Assembly (NCBI GenBank): GCA_913056195.1
Contig: CAJXMF010000005.1
Span: 1-64,000 of the forward strand
DNA from: an uncultured Methylococcaceae bacterium
GTDB lineage: Bacteria; Pseudomonadota; Gammaproteobacteria; Methylococcales; Methylomonadaceae
Direction: 5' to 3'
DNA length: 64,000 bases
Shown here: one piece after another, positions 28,875 to 39,204 of the stretch
Numbering within the stretch: position 1 is the stretch's first letter
Layout: each line of letters begins with the position of its first letter
Position numbers and translations under genes: made by a program
Notes under the pieces: generated by a model
The model's database searches: none
Told to the model about the DNA's origin: nothing
What the model saw: the letters and a program-made list of their open reading frames with translations, nothing else

Positions 28875-28981
28875 TTTTTACTGTAAAACAATAGCAATTT
28901 TGCGTTCTTTATTGTTGTGTATAACAAACATAACAGTTTGAATTTAATCATTTTTATTAACTTTATAGTAGGATCATCATT

Positions 28982-30076
28982 ATGTTGGCTACAAAAAAAA
29001 ATTCCAGCTTTGCTTCGTTTAAAACAAAAGAGATGCCAATGGAGATCAGTTCCTTTGAGGAAAAATATTTGCACATGGCCAAGGCCGCCTACAGTACGCG
29101 GCGTATACCTAAACAGGTAATGAAAACGTTGATTACCGGCAATGTAAATCCCAAGGCGGGCGACCTGGTTTTGGCTGAAGTGATCAATATACGACAGCAT
29201 AAGCGGATAGAGCTGGCCTGCGGTCGACGTGCACATCTACACAATGGAGATTATATTATTCTTTGTTACGGTAATCGTTATGCGCCAGATCAATTTGAAG
29301 CCTATATGCCGGAAGATCTGGATATATGTCATATGGTGGCGGCAGGTGGAGTGGCCGCCAGGGTTAAATGCAAGCACAGTGGCATAAAATCCGCCACAGA
29401 AATAAAACCCGTTGGCTTGATTGGTAATAATTTGGGCAAACCACTTAATATAAAAGACTGGGCAATTCCAGTGACTGAATTACCCGCTGCGGTACCTGAG
29501 ATTTATGTGGTTGTCGGTACGTCAATGAATGCAGGAAAAACGACTACAGCGGCACATTTAATCAAAGGATTGACTCGAGCCGGAAAAAAGGTTGGTGCGG
29601 CAAAACTAACTGGAACAGGTGCTGGGCTTGATGTCTGGTTAATGAAAGATAGTGGTGTGTATAAAGTATTGGATTTTACCGATGCCGGTTATGTCTCAAC
29701 TTTCGGTTTGCCTGTAAATATACTGGAAAATATCTTTGAAACTTTATTGGCGGCCTTGTGTGACAGCGGTGTTGACAGCATCGTTTTCGAAATCGCTGAT
29801 GGTTTAATACAACAAGAAACATCTGCGCTGTTAAATAGTGAAAATTTTACCCGTCATATTCATACTTTAATTTTTTCTGCGCAGGATGCGATGGGCGCAA
29901 AGGCAGGCGTTGATTGGCTAAAAAATAGAAATTTGCCGATAAAAGCGGTTTCCGGCGCGTTAACTGCCTCACCTATGGCGGCTGAAGAAGCTCGGAAAAT
30001 AATTGATTTACCGGTGCTGAATTTGGACATGTTGTCATCGCCTGATATCGAACAAACTTTTTGTCAGCTAGTGTAA
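28982..30076 (+). CDS. DUF1611-like P-loop protein of unknown function
   Basis: 364 residues. The N-terminal half is a small beta-rich domain (about 55-150, with CGRRAHLHNGDYIILCYGNRYAPDQFEAY and CHMVAAGGVAARV). The C-terminal half is a MobB/DUF1611-like NTPase domain with P-loop GTSMNAGKTTT at 179-189, followed by AAKLTGTGAGLDVW and a conserved EIADGLIQQET. I recall similar two-domain proteins as conserved hypothetical proteins in other bacteria, none with an established function. AGGATCATCATT before the ATG is the ribosome-binding site. It is the first gene behind the sigma-54 promoter and is followed by an ABC exporter. Confidence 0.65.
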   Translation: MLATKKNSSFASFKTKEMPMEISSFEEKYLHMAKAAYSTRRIPKQVMKTLITGNVNPKAGDLVLAEVINIRQHKRIELACGRRAHLHNGDYIILCYGNRYAPDQFEAYMPEDLDICHMVAAGGVAARVKCKHSGIKSATEIKPVGLIGNNLGKPLNIKDWAIPVTELPAAVPEIYVVVGTSMNAGKTTTAAHLIKGLTRAGKKVGAAKLTGTGAGLDVWLMKDSGVYKVLDFTDAGYVSTFGLPVNILENIFETLLAALCDSGVDSIVFEIADGLIQQETSALLNSENFTRHIHTLIFSAQDAMGAKAGVDWLKNRNLPIKAVSGALTASPMAAEEARKIIDLPVLNLDMLSSPDIEQTFCQLV

Positions 30077-30081
30077 TACCA

Positions 30082-31788
30082 ATGGATTACGAAATCCCTA
30101 AGATTTTAACCAATAAACGAAAATGGCTGTTATTGCGCCTGATTATCATCGGGATAGCTCAGGCGGGTATTGCTATTATTTCCGTTCTGATTGTTCGCTA
30201 TTTATTTGATCAGATAAGCACTCATCCCGGAGATGTCTTTGAGCATGATTTACTGATATTTTCTGCTGTTATATTCACATTGACCTTATTTAATGCCTGG
30301 CTGAAAATGGCTGAACGGGTTGAATCCGAAAGAATGGGGCAGGATTATATTTACGATTTACGCCTCATTCTATATGACAGATTGGTTTCTTTGCCTTCCA
30401 GAACCATACAAGGACGAGGAAAAGGTGGGCTGATGCTGCGCTTTATAGGGGATCTAACCGCTCTCAGACAATGGATAAGTCTGGGTGTAGCCAGATTAAC
30501 TGTCGCCTGTGTCATAACTGTTTGTGTGTTGGTTGCACTGGCTATGATTGATTGGTTACTGGCTGCCTATACCACGGTGGTACTTGGAATAGCGGTTATT
30601 ACCGTTTTATACCTCAGTCCGCAACTGGAACAAGCCGCCAAAGATGTGCGTAAACGTCGAACTTATCTGGCGAATAACATCAATGAAAAAATTTCCTCCA
30701 TTGCTGTTGTACAAATTTTTAATCAGCATCATCGGGAACAACAGCGCATCAGGCGACAAAGCATGCGCTTGCAGAATGCCAGTCTGGAGCGTGCAGCTAT
30801 TATTGGCAAATTACGCGGCATTGCAGAAGCAACTGCCGCAATTACTACATTCGGGGTATTAATCCTGGGGTGTTATGAGGTTGCTAATGGAGCAACGACG
30901 CCCGGTTCAGTGGTCGCAGCCATGACTTTTATCGGCTTTCTTGCACCTTCATTAAAAGACCTGGGCCGCGTCCATGAATACTGGAAAAATTCAACGGTCT
31001 CGGTGGCCAAAATAGAGAGTTTTCTGGAAATACCGAGCTTGGTTGAAGAGGCTGATAATGCGGAGGAACTCAATGTCAGGGAAGGGCAATTAGTATTTAA
31101 AAATGTCAGTTTCAATAATGTATTGAAAAATTTTTCCTATACTTTCGAAGCCGGAAAGGTCATTGCCATCGTGGGTCCCAATGGTGCCGGGAAATCGACG
31201 CTACTCTCGCTGGCTACACGGCTTATTGATCCCGATCAAGGCAGCATACTGATTGATTCTATGGATATCAAAAAGGCAACACTGGCATCGGTTCGTGACA
31301 CTGTCGGCCTGGTGAGTCCCGATTTGCCTTTATTGCGAGGGACTATCGATAAGAATTTACGTTACCGCTGGCGTAATGCGCCTGAAACTGAAATCACCCG
31401 GATAAAAAAATTGTGTCAAATAGATACGATGTTATCTGATTTTGCTGATGGCGAACGGACGCGTATTCAGGATGGTGGAAAAAATCTTTCTTTTGGCCAA
31501 CAACAGAGAATTGCTCTCGCCAGAACACTATTAGGTAATCCTAAAATTTTATTGCTGGATGAAGCGGATGCTAATCTGGATCCTAAATCCAGCAAGATAC
31601 TGGATAACACTATCGCACAATTTTCCGGCACTGTTTTATTGGTGACCCATAGAATAGATCGTCTTTACAAGGCTGACCGGATTATTTATTTAAGCAATGG
31701 CACTCTGGTAGAACAAGGTACACCAGAACAATTATTAAATACTGAATCATTAACTCGGAAGTTATTTCAACAAGGGCTGGCCTCATGA
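30082..31788 (+). CDS. ABC exporter, fused permease and ATPase
   Basis: 568 residues from ATG 30082. A longer frame opening at a TTG overlaps the previous gene and lacks a ribosome-binding site. The N-terminal half has six hydrophobic segments of an exporter-type permease. The C-terminal ATPase has Walker A GPNGAGKST (365-373), signature LSFGQQQR (about 469), Walker B ILLLDEAD (489-496) and switch VTHR. Such half-transporters work as dimers in the inner membrane. The substrate cannot be told from sequence. It is tightly packed between the P-loop gene (5-base gap) and the hydrolase (4-base overlap). Confidence 0.88.
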   Translation: MDYEIPKILTNKRKWLLLRLIIIGIAQAGIAIISVLIVRYLFDQISTHPGDVFEHDLLIFSAVIFTLTLFNAWLKMAERVESERMGQDYIYDLRLILYDRLVSLPSRTIQGRGKGGLMLRFIGDLTALRQWISLGVARLTVACVITVCVLVALAMIDWLLAAYTTVVLGIAVITVLYLSPQLEQAAKDVRKRRTYLANNINEKISSIAVVQIFNQHHREQQRIRRQSMRLQNASLERAAIIGKLRGIAEATAAITTFGVLILGCYEVANGATTPGSVVAAMTFIGFLAPSLKDLGRVHEYWKNSTVSVAKIESFLEIPSLVEEADNAEELNVREGQLVFKNVSFNNVLKNFSYTFEAGKVIAIVGPNGAGKSTLLSLATRLIDPDQGSILIDSMDIKKATLASVRDTVGLVSPDLPLLRGTIDKNLRYRWRNAPETEITRIKKLCQIDTMLSDFADGERTRIQDGGKNLSFGQQQRIALARTLLGNPKILLLDEADANLDPKSSKILDNTIAQFSGTVLLVTHRIDRLYKADRIIYLSNGTLVEQGTPEQLLNTESLTRKLFQQGLAS

Positions 31789-32648
31789 ATCTGAAACAAG
31801 TCGATATTAAACAAGATGACCCCCCGATCATGTATGCAAACTTTCAAGATACCTTGATCAAAGGCGAAATACAGTGTCTGCGTTTAAGCTCTGATCCGGA
31901 ACAGGTTTATTTTCTCTATTTACCGTTGAATTATAATGAAGATTCAGCGGTATTTGTTTCCGTTCATGGTATTTCGCGAAATGCTAAACACCATGTTCAA
32001 CGCAATATAAGGCGTGCAGAAAAACGTAATGTCATCATTGTCGCGCCATTATTTTCTGAACAACGGTTTCCTGATTATCAACGTTTGGGACGATTGGGGT
32101 ATGGACTTCGCGCTGATTTGAAGTTGCTGGAAATATTGGATGAAATAAAGGCTATGATACACATTAAAGCGCAACGGTACTATCTGTTTGGCTATTCCGG
32201 CGGCGGTCAGTTCGTACATAGATTTGCCATGGCGCATCCTGATAAAGTCGCCAAAATGGCTATCGGTGCAGCTGGATGGTATACCCCACCCAATGAATCA
32301 CGCCGATTTCCTCATGGATTGCGAACGGACTCCTTATTACCTGACTTAAAGTTTGATTTGCAAAAAATACTTAAAATTCCCGCATGTGTCGTGGTCGGTG
32401 AATTAGATAACGAAGCAGATGAACAACTCCGGCAATCCGCTAAGGTTATTCAACGGCAGGGGGAAAATAGAATCGAAAGAGGTCTAAACTGGATTGCTAA
32501 CATGCAAGAAAAGGCATTGCAATATCATCAGCAAACAGACTATGAATTTCATCTTTTGCAGAATGCCGGACATTCATACAGACAATGTATGCGCGATGGC
32601 AAAATGGGCGGTATTGTGTTCAGGTTTTTATTTGGCAGGATTGGTTGA
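31785..32648 (+). CDS. Alpha/beta hydrolase
   Basis: 287 residues without a signal peptide. The oxyanion region VSVHGISRN is near 59-65, the nucleophile elbow GYSGG has Ser138, and the C-terminal NAGHSY supplies the catalytic His. The layout resembles poly(3-hydroxybutyrate) depolymerase or esterase-like hydrolases. The substrate is unknown. It overlaps the ABC exporter by 4 bases (ATGA), so the two are coupled and probably act on related compounds. Confidence 0.8.
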   Translation: MNLKQVDIKQDDPPIMYANFQDTLIKGEIQCLRLSSDPEQVYFLYLPLNYNEDSAVFVSVHGISRNAKHHVQRNIRRAEKRNVIIVAPLFSEQRFPDYQRLGRLGYGLRADLKLLEILDEIKAMIHIKAQRYYLFGYSGGGQFVHRFAMAHPDKVAKMAIGAAGWYTPPNESRRFPHGLRTDSLLPDLKFDLQKILKIPACVVVGELDNEADEQLRQSAKVIQRQGENRIERGLNWIANMQEKALQYHQQTDYEFHLLQNAGHSYRQCMRDGKMGGIVFRFLFGRIG

Positions 32649-32697
32649 AATAGTATTTGATTCGCTTTTATCACTCCTTTAATAAATTATATAGTGT

Positions 32698-34056
32698 ATG
32701 GTTTTTTTAAAAAAATCGTCTAAAGCCTGCCCTTTTGTGTCTTTGCTTGTTGGCATTATGTTTTTTAATCCAGTACAGGTTTACGGAAAAACAGATATAA
32801 CAGTCGACGAATTATATAGACTTGCACTTGAACAAAAAAAACAGCTGGCGATGCAACAACAGCAAATAAAAGCTTTGCAAACATTGGTATCAAAGCAGCA
32901 ACAGCAATTGAGAAAAAATAATAAAGACTCAAGTAAGAGAAAAAAACGCAGAGGTGTAAAAGTCAGGGTTAATCAACATGGATTAAGAGTCAAAACCCGT
33001 GATGGCAAATTTGCTATGAAGATAGGCGGCAGAATACAAATGGATGGTGCTTATTATAATGATAAAGTAACCCCAATGGGAAATGGCTGGGCTTTGCGCA
33101 GAGCACGACTCAAAGTTTCCGGTAAATTATTTAGGGACTGGGGCTATTTTACCGCGGTTGATTTTGCCAAAAAGGATAAAGCCGGAGTCAGAGGTATGTA
33201 TCTGGACTATAAAGGCTGGAAAGATTACGCGATCAGATTTGGCCAGTTTCAGGAGCCTTTCAGTCTGGAAGGTATGAACAGCTCGAATACCATAACCTTC
33301 ATGGAAAGAGGATTGCCTTATGTTTTCGCACCGGATTATCATCTGGGCGTCAGTCTTAGTCATTTTGGTGAGTGGTGGCAGGCTTCTTCGGGTGTTTTTG
33401 GTAATTCAATACAAACCAAGAAAGATAATATTGATAACGGCTGGGGAGTGGTAGGACGCGTGACTTTTGCACCCTGGCGACAAGATGACAGGGTTTTGCA
33501 TGTTGGTGCTTCTGCAGAATATAGAGTACCTAATACCGCTAAAACGGTTCGTTATCGTTATCGTCCTGAATCCTGGGTCACTAATGTAAGGTTGATCGAT
33601 ACCGGCAAGATTCTAAATGTCAATAATACCTTGAAAACAGCAGTGGAGTTGGCATTTGTTAATGGCTCTTTTTCCCTACAGGGTGAATATGTTCATGATC
33701 TGGTACAACGAAGCAATGCGCCAACCCTGCAATTTGATGGTTGGTATAGTTATGCAAGCTGGTTCTTAACCGGCGAATCCAGACCCTATAGCGTTAAAAA
33801 GGGCAGTTTTACAGCCATCGATCCAATCAGCAGATACGGTGCCTGGGAATTGGGGTTAAGATTCAGTTCACTGGATTTAACCGATAAGGATATTCTCGGT
33901 GGTCGTCAAGAGGATTTTACTGTCGGCCTTAACTGGTATGCCAACAGCAATATTCGCTTTATGGCTAATTATGTTCATGTGAATACTCATCCGAATAGCA
34001 AAGGTGTAAACGATAATCCAGATATCCTTCAATTTCGTGGACAGATCTTTTTTTGA
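32698..34056 (+). CDS. Phosphate-selective porin OprO/OprP family
   Basis: 452 residues. A signal peptide (about 1-30, ending VYG) is followed by a coiled-coil segment rich in Gln (about 45-78) and a very basic patch (KKRRGVKVRV). The barrel then begins with KIGGRIQMDGAYYND, RRARLKVSGKLFRDWGYFTAVDFAK and LRFGQFQEPFSLE-like IRFGQFQEPFSLEGMNSS, which define the OprP family. It ends in FRGQIFF with terminal Phe. It lies 49 bases after the hydrolase and is probably the last gene of the operon. Anion specificity is family-based. Confidence 0.88.
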   Translation: MVFLKKSSKACPFVSLLVGIMFFNPVQVYGKTDITVDELYRLALEQKKQLAMQQQQIKALQTLVSKQQQQLRKNNKDSSKRKKRRGVKVRVNQHGLRVKTRDGKFAMKIGGRIQMDGAYYNDKVTPMGNGWALRRARLKVSGKLFRDWGYFTAVDFAKKDKAGVRGMYLDYKGWKDYAIRFGQFQEPFSLEGMNSSNTITFMERGLPYVFAPDYHLGVSLSHFGEWWQASSGVFGNSIQTKKDNIDNGWGVVGRVTFAPWRQDDRVLHVGASAEYRVPNTAKTVRYRYRPESWVTNVRLIDTGKILNVNNTLKTAVELAFVNGSFSLQGEYVHDLVQRSNAPTLQFDGWYSYASWFLTGESRPYSVKKGSFTAIDPISRYGAWELGLRFSSLDLTDKDILGGRQEDFTVGLNWYANSNIRFMANYVHVNTHPNSKGVNDNPDILQFRGQIFF

Positions 34057-34458
34057 GGCACGTGCAGAAAGGTTTTTTTCTTCCTTGTGAATAACGGATT
34101 TTAATTACTCTCAGACGCCTTCGGGAATGCATTTAGAATTTTATTTTGAATAGGATGGAGGATGGACAATCATCTTGACAAAGGGAACGTGGCATGTGTC
34201 TTAAGTGTGCTGTAGTGTCAAGACTGAACGCACGTCCTGTTTTCGACTAAAGTGGCAAAATTTGGTACAATCAAAAGGATTTTTTACCCTCTTCCTATGT
34301 GAGCGAGTGAGGCCTTAGCGTCGCTGTCAAGGCGTTTTTAAGAGCGTCCTGTACAGGGTGTTGAACGAACAGATTCAACACTATCGGCTTTTTACTTGGA
34401 TTGCATGAGGTGTTTTGCGCGTTAAGCGTTTATGTCTGTTTTTGGATGCCACGGAGTT
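34057..34458 (+). promoter_or_regulatory. Intergenic region upstream of gyrA with nested palindromes
   Basis: 402 bases without a gene. A possible promoter is TTCGAC (34242-34247) with TACAAT (34266-34271), 18 bases apart. CCTGTACAGG (34348-34357) is a perfect 10-bp palindrome, immediately followed by GTGTTGAA (34358-34365) pairing with TTCAACAC (34374-34381). The two could form adjacent hairpins in the gyrA leader or be protein-binding sites. No clear terminator for the upstream porin operon was seen. Confidence 0.4.
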
Positions 34459-37035
34459 ATGTCGGATTTCGCAAAAGAAATTGTACCTGTAAATCTCGAA
34501 GATGAGATGAAGCAATCTTATCTGGATTATGCCATGAGTGTCATTGTTGGCCGGGCATTGCCAGATGTCAGGGATGGATTGAAGCCGGTTCATCGGCGTG
34601 TCTTGTATGCCATGCATGTGTTGGGCAATGATTGGAATAAACCGTATAAAAAATCCGCCCGTGTGGTCGGTGATGTTATTGGTAAATATCATCCGCATGG
34701 CGATACAGCGGTTTATGACACCATTGTCAGAATGGCCCAGCCTTTTTCATTGCGCTATATGCTGGTTGACGGTCAGGGCAATTTCGGGTCAGTCGATGGC
34801 GATTCGCCCGCCGCGATGCGTTATACCGAAGTCAGGATGGCAAGGATCGCGCATGAGTTGTTAGCGGATCTGGACAAGGAAACCGTCGATTTTATCCCTA
34901 ACTATGACGAATCGGAGACAGAGCCGGCGGTTATGCCGACCCGGATTCCGAACTTGTTAGCCAATGGCTCATCCGGTATTGCGGTGGGTATGGCTACCAA
35001 TATTCCACCCCATAATCTGACAGAAGTGATTACAGCGTGTCTGGCGCTGATTGAAAACCCGGGTTTAAGCATTGCTGAGCTGATTAAAATCATTCCCGGG
35101 CCGGATTTTCCGACGGCTGGCATTATCAATGGTGCATCCGGAATTTATGATGCCTACAGCAGTGGTCGTGGCAAAATCTATGTGCGCGCGCGCTGTCATT
35201 TTGAAGACATCGGTAGTAATGGCCGGCAAGCGATTATTACCACCGAGTTGCCTTATCAGGTTAACAAGGCACGCTTGCTGGAAAAGATTGCGGAAATGGT
35301 CAAGGAAGGTAAAATCGAGGGTATTTCCGGTCTGCGTGATGAGTCGGATAAAGACGGCATGCGCATGGTGATTGAATTGCGGCGTGGGGAAGTGCCTGAA
35401 GTCATTCTGAATAATTTGTACAAGCAAACCCAGTTGCAAACCGTATTCGGTATCAATATGGTGGCTTTGCATCATGGCCGTCCGCATTTAATGAATCTTA
35501 AAGAGGTTCTGGTTGCGTTTATTGATCATCGGCGTGAAATTGTCACGCGGCGGACTATTTATAATTTGCGTAAGGCGCGGGAGCGTGCGCACATTTTAGA
35601 AGGGTTGGCGGTGGCTTTAGCCAATATCGATGACATGATCGAATTGATCAAAACATCACCTACGCCGGCTGAAGCCAAAAAAGGCTTGCTGGCACGGAAT
35701 TGGGAGCCTGGCCTGGTATCAGCATTGCTGGATCGCGCCGATTCTGCGCGATCCCGGCCTGAGGGTTTGCCGGCTGAATTTGGCCTGGTCGATAACTTGT
35801 ATCGATTGTCTGAAGCACAAGCCCAGGCGATTCTGGAATTGCGGCTGCATCGTTTAACAGGGCTGGAACAAGATAAAATCATCAACGAATACAAGCAGCT
35901 GCTTGAACAAATTGATGAATATCTGCATATTCTGGCGAGTGATGCGCGATTGATGGAAGTCATTCGCGAAGAACTGGAAGTGGTGCGGGAGAAATATGGT
36001 GATGAGCGCCGCACCGAAATTATTCAGGATTATTTGAATCTGACCGCCGAAGACCTGATTACCGAAGAAGATATGGTTGTGACCATGTCTCACGAAGGCT
36101 ATGTGAAGTCCCAGCCATTAGATGATTATAAGGCGCAACGGCGGGGTGGTCGCGGTAAATCGGCGACGGCAACGAAAGAAGAGGATTTTGTTGAAAAACT
36201 GATTATCGCCAATACCCACGATACCATCTTGTGTTTTTCCTCAACCGGTAAAGTGTATTGGCTGAAAGTTTTTCAGTTGCCGGTGGCCAGTCGCTCGTCC
36301 CGTGGCAAACCGTTTGTCAACTTACTGCCGCTGGAAGAAGGCGAGAAAATCAATGCCATGTTGACGGTACGGGAATATAGCGCGGACAAATATATCTTTA
36401 TGGCAACGGCGGCGGGGACGGTTAAAAAGACGCCGTTAAAGGAATTTGAACGGCAGCGTGCGAATGGCAAGATTGCTATTGACTTGCGCGAGAATGATAC
36501 GCTGGTGGGCGTTGACATTACCGATGGCAAACAGAACATTTTATTGTTTAGCAGTGATGGAAAGGCGGTTTGTTTTAATGAAGATGATGTTCGCTCAATG
36601 GGCAGGACGGCCGCCGGTGTTCGCGGTATTCGCTTACAGCCGGGTCAAAACGTTATTTCGCTGATTGTTGCCAGCGAAGGTACGGTGCTGATTGTCACTG
36701 AAAATGGATATGGCAAGCGCACGCAACTGGAGGAATTCACCTTACATAAACGTGGTGGACAAGGTTTGATTGCGATTCAAACCTCTGAGCGCAATGGTGC
36801 GGTTGTGGGTGCGGTTATGGTTCATGACGATGATGAAATCATGCTGATTACCAATGGTGGCACACTGGTTCGAACCCGGGTGAATGAAATTCGCGTAATG
36901 GGCAGAAATACGCAGGGTGTTACCGTTATTAAACCGGACAAAGGCGAGAAAGTGGTCGGTGTTGATCGCATTGATGCCTTGCCTGACGATGAAACAGAAC
37001 AAGCTGATGAAAGCAGCGATGGAGAACATGACTAA
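34459..37035 (+). CDS. gyrA: DNA gyrase subunit A
   Basis: 858 residues from ATG 34459 ([20 protein letters not shown]), the N-terminus that matches other GyrA proteins. An in-frame ATG 27 bases upstream lacks such support. It is the breakage-reunion subunit of gyrase. The active-site Tyr is in MRYTEVRM. The quinolone region reads [14 protein letters not shown], with Thr at the position of E. coli Ser83 and Asp87 kept, common in non-enteric gammaproteobacteria. The C-terminal wrapping domain has the GyrA box QRRGGRG. The stop overlaps the serC start (TAATG), heading the supraoperon. Confidence 0.97.
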   Translation: MSDFAKEIVPVNLEDEMKQSYLDYAMSVIVGRALPDVRDGLKPVHRRVLYAMHVLGNDWNKPYKKSARVVGDVIGKYHPHGDTAVYDTIVRMAQPFSLRYMLVDGQGNFGSVDGDSPAAMRYTEVRMARIAHELLADLDKETVDFIPNYDESETEPAVMPTRIPNLLANGSSGIAVGMATNIPPHNLTEVITACLALIENPGLSIAELIKIIPGPDFPTAGIINGASGIYDAYSSGRGKIYVRARCHFEDIGSNGRQAIITTELPYQVNKARLLEKIAEMVKEGKIEGISGLRDESDKDGMRMVIELRRGEVPEVILNNLYKQTQLQTVFGINMVALHHGRPHLMNLKEVLVAFIDHRREIVTRRTIYNLRKARERAHILEGLAVALANIDDMIELIKTSPTPAEAKKGLLARNWEPGLVSALLDRADSARSRPEGLPAEFGLVDNLYRLSEAQAQAILELRLHRLTGLEQDKIINEYKQLLEQIDEYLHILASDARLMEVIREELEVVREKYGDERRTEIIQDYLNLTAEDLITEEDMVVTMSHEGYVKSQPLDDYKAQRRGGRGKSATATKEEDFVEKLIIANTHDTILCFSSTGKVYWLKVFQLPVASRSSRGKPFVNLLPLEEGEKINAMLTVREYSADKYIFMATAAGTVKKTPLKEFERQRANGKIAIDLRENDTLVGVDITDGKQNILLFSSDGKAVCFNEDDVRSMGRTAAGVRGIRLQPGQNVISLIVASEGTVLIVTENGYGKRTQLEEFTLHKRGGQGLIAIQTSERNGAVVGAVMVHDDDEIMLITNGGTLVRTRVNEIRVMGRNTQGVTVIKPDKGEKVVGVDRIDALPDDETEQADESSDGEHD

Positions 37036-38114
37036 TGTCGCGAATATTTAATTTTAGCGCCGGCCCTTCAACCTTGCCGGATGTGGTTTTAAAGCAAGCG
37101 CAGGAAGAAATGCTGGATTGGCGTGGAACCGGTATGTCCGTGATGGAGATGAGTCATCGTGGCAAACAGTTTATGTCAATCGCACAAGAGCTGATGCAGG
37201 ATTTGCGTGATTTAATGCAGATTCCAGAGAGCCATAAAGTCGCCTTGTTACAGGGCGGTGCAACCGCACAGTTCTCCTTTATTCCGCAGAATATTTTGGG
37301 CGATAAAAACAAAGCCGGTTATGTCAATACCGGCGCGTGGTCCAAAAAAGCGATTAAAGACGCTGGCCGTTTTTGCGATGTAAGCGTTGTGGCTGATGCT
37401 AAAGACAGCAATTACACAACGATTCCGCCTGTCGCCGATTGGGAACAGGTTGCCGATGCCGGTTATTTACATTACACCAGTAATGAAACCATTCATGGGG
37501 TCGAATTTCAGTCTATTCCCGATGTCGGTGATTTGCCCTTGGTGGCGGATATGTCGTCTAATATTTTATCCCGCCCGGTCGATGTCAGTCGCTTTGGACT
37601 GATTTATGCCGGCACCCAGAAAAATATGGGGCCTGCCGGGGTGACTGTCGTGATTGTGCGCGAAGACCTGTTGGGTCGTACCCGCGACAGCGTGCCGCCG
37701 GTGTTTAATTATCAGCAGCAAATCGATAATGACTCCATGCTGAATACGCCAGCGACGTATAACTGGTATTTAGTTGGCCTGGTCTTAAAATGGCTGAAGC
37801 AACAAGGGGGTATTGCGGCTATGGAAACCATTAACCGCCGTAAGGCCGATAAACTTTATCAGGCTATCGATCAGTCCAGCTTGTATCGTAATCCGGTGGA
37901 TAAGGCTTATCGGTCACGCATGAATATTCCTTTTGTTCTGGCGGATAGCCGTCTGGATCAGGAATTTCTGGACTTGGCCGAGCAAAACGGGCTGGGCAGC
38001 TTAAAAGGGCATCGTTCGGTTGGCGGTATGCGCGCCAGCATTTATAACGCCATGCCCGAAGCCGGTGTCGATGCCTTGATTGATTTTATGCAGGAATTTG
38101 AGAGAACGCATTAA
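37035..38114 (+). CDS. serC: Phosphoserine aminotransferase
   Basis: 359 residues. It is a PLP enzyme of serine and pyridoxal phosphate synthesis. The N-terminal IFNFSAGPSTLPDVVLKQAQ is the signature start. The PLP lysine lies in YAGTQKNMGPAGVTVVIV near 200. The C-terminal GHRSVGGMRASIYNAMP is canonical. It is coupled to gyrA by overlapping stop and start, and pheA follows after 4 bases. Confidence 0.97.
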   Translation: MSRIFNFSAGPSTLPDVVLKQAQEEMLDWRGTGMSVMEMSHRGKQFMSIAQELMQDLRDLMQIPESHKVALLQGGATAQFSFIPQNILGDKNKAGYVNTGAWSKKAIKDAGRFCDVSVVADAKDSNYTTIPPVADWEQVADAGYLHYTSNETIHGVEFQSIPDVGDLPLVADMSSNILSRPVDVSRFGLIYAGTQKNMGPAGVTVVIVREDLLGRTRDSVPPVFNYQQQIDNDSMLNTPATYNWYLVGLVLKWLKQQGGIAAMETINRRKADKLYQAIDQSSLYRNPVDKAYRSRMNIPFVLADSRLDQEFLDLAEQNGLGSLKGHRSVGGMRASIYNAMPEAGVDALIDFMQEFERTH

Positions 38115-38118
38115 ACCG

Positions 38119-39204
38119 ATGACGGATATTATCCCGCTTTCACAATTACGCGAGAAAATCGACCAGTTGGATGAGCAGATTCTAAGGCTGATCAATCAGC
38201 GTGCGCAGTGTGCGATGGAAGTTGCTAAAACCAAGTTGGCGCAAGGCGAGACCGGTAGTTTCTATCGGCCGGATCGAGAAGCCTTGGTGTTGCGACGGAT
38301 TGAACAGCTTAATCCGGGGCCATTATCCAATGAAACGGCAAAATATTTTTTTCGTGAAATCATGTCGGCCTGTCTGGCCCTGGAAAAACCGCTGGAAGTG
38401 GCATACCTGGGGCCTGAAGGCACTTTTACCCAACAAGCGACATTCAAGCATTTTGGCCATGCTGTCAAGGATATTCCGGTCGCCACAATCGGTGAGATTT
38501 TCAATGCGGTCGAAAACGGACATTATCAGTTTGGCGTGGTGCCGGTCGAAAATTCCACCGAAGGCGTCATCGCGCATACACTCGATCGGTTTATGGTCTC
38601 CTCATTGGATATTTGCGGAGAAGTGGAAATTCGCGTCCATCATAATCTGATGGGCAAGATGGAAAACCTGGCACAGATTACCGAGGTTTATTCGCATCAG
38701 CAATCGTTGGCGCAGTGTCGGCAATGGTTGTCGGCCAATTTGCCCGGGGTGCAATGTACGGCGGTCAGCAGCAATGCGGAAGCGGCCCGTTTAGCCAGTC
38801 TCGCACCCGATAAAGCGGCCATCGCCAGTTCGGTGGCGGCCGAAATTTATCAACTGAATATTCTGGAAAAAAATATTGAGGATGATGGCAACAACACCAC
38901 CCGGTTTATTATCATCAGTACCTTGCAGCCGGATTCCACGGGCCACGATAAAACCTCCATTCTGGTGTCAACGGGGAATCAATCCGGCGCCTTGTATAAA
39001 ATACTCCGGCCATTTGCCGAGCATGGCATCAGTCTGTCGCATATTGAATCGCGTCCTTCACGGCAAGGCTTATGGGAGTATGTATTTTTTATGGATATCA
39101 ATGGGCATCAACAGGATGATTCGGTCAAAAAAGCATTGGCGCAGTTACGTGATAATGTACAGGTGTTGAAGATTTTGGGCTCATATCCAAAGGCAGCGAT
39201 TTAA
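38119..39204 (+). CDS. pheA: Bifunctional chorismate mutase/prephenate dehydratase (P-protein)
   Basis: 361 residues from ATG 38119. A longer frame opening inside serC is rejected because MTDIIPLSQLREKIDQLDEQIL is the expected start. Domains are an AroQ-type chorismate mutase (1-90), prephenate dehydratase (about 95-270, YLGPEGTFTQQA and the GVVPVENSTEG motif) and a C-terminal ACT domain with ESRPSRQGLWEYVFF for phenylalanine feedback. It makes phenylpyruvate for Phe synthesis. The stop overlaps hisC (TAATG). Confidence 0.97.
   Translation: MTDIIPLSQLREKIDQLDEQILRLINQRAQCAMEVAKTKLAQGETGSFYRPDREALVLRRIEQLNPGPLSNETAKYFFREIMSACLALEKPLEVAYLGPEGTFTQQATFKHFGHAVKDIPVATIGEIFNAVENGHYQFGVVPVENSTEGVIAHTLDRFMVSSLDICGEVEIRVHHNLMGKMENLAQITEVYSHQQSLAQCRQWLSANLPGVQCTAVSSNAEAARLASLAPDKAAIASSVAAEIYQLNILEKNIEDDGNNTTRFIIISTLQPDSTGHDKTSILVSTGNQSGALYKILRPFAEHGISLSHIESRPSRQGLWEYVFFMDINGHQQDDSVKKALAQLRDNVQVLKILGSYPKAAI

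Noticed and set aside
35559-36014. Long minus-strand open frame inside gyrA
   Set aside because: It is composed of low-complexity Ser/Arg-rich sequence typical of the reverse of a real gene, and has no start signal or homology.
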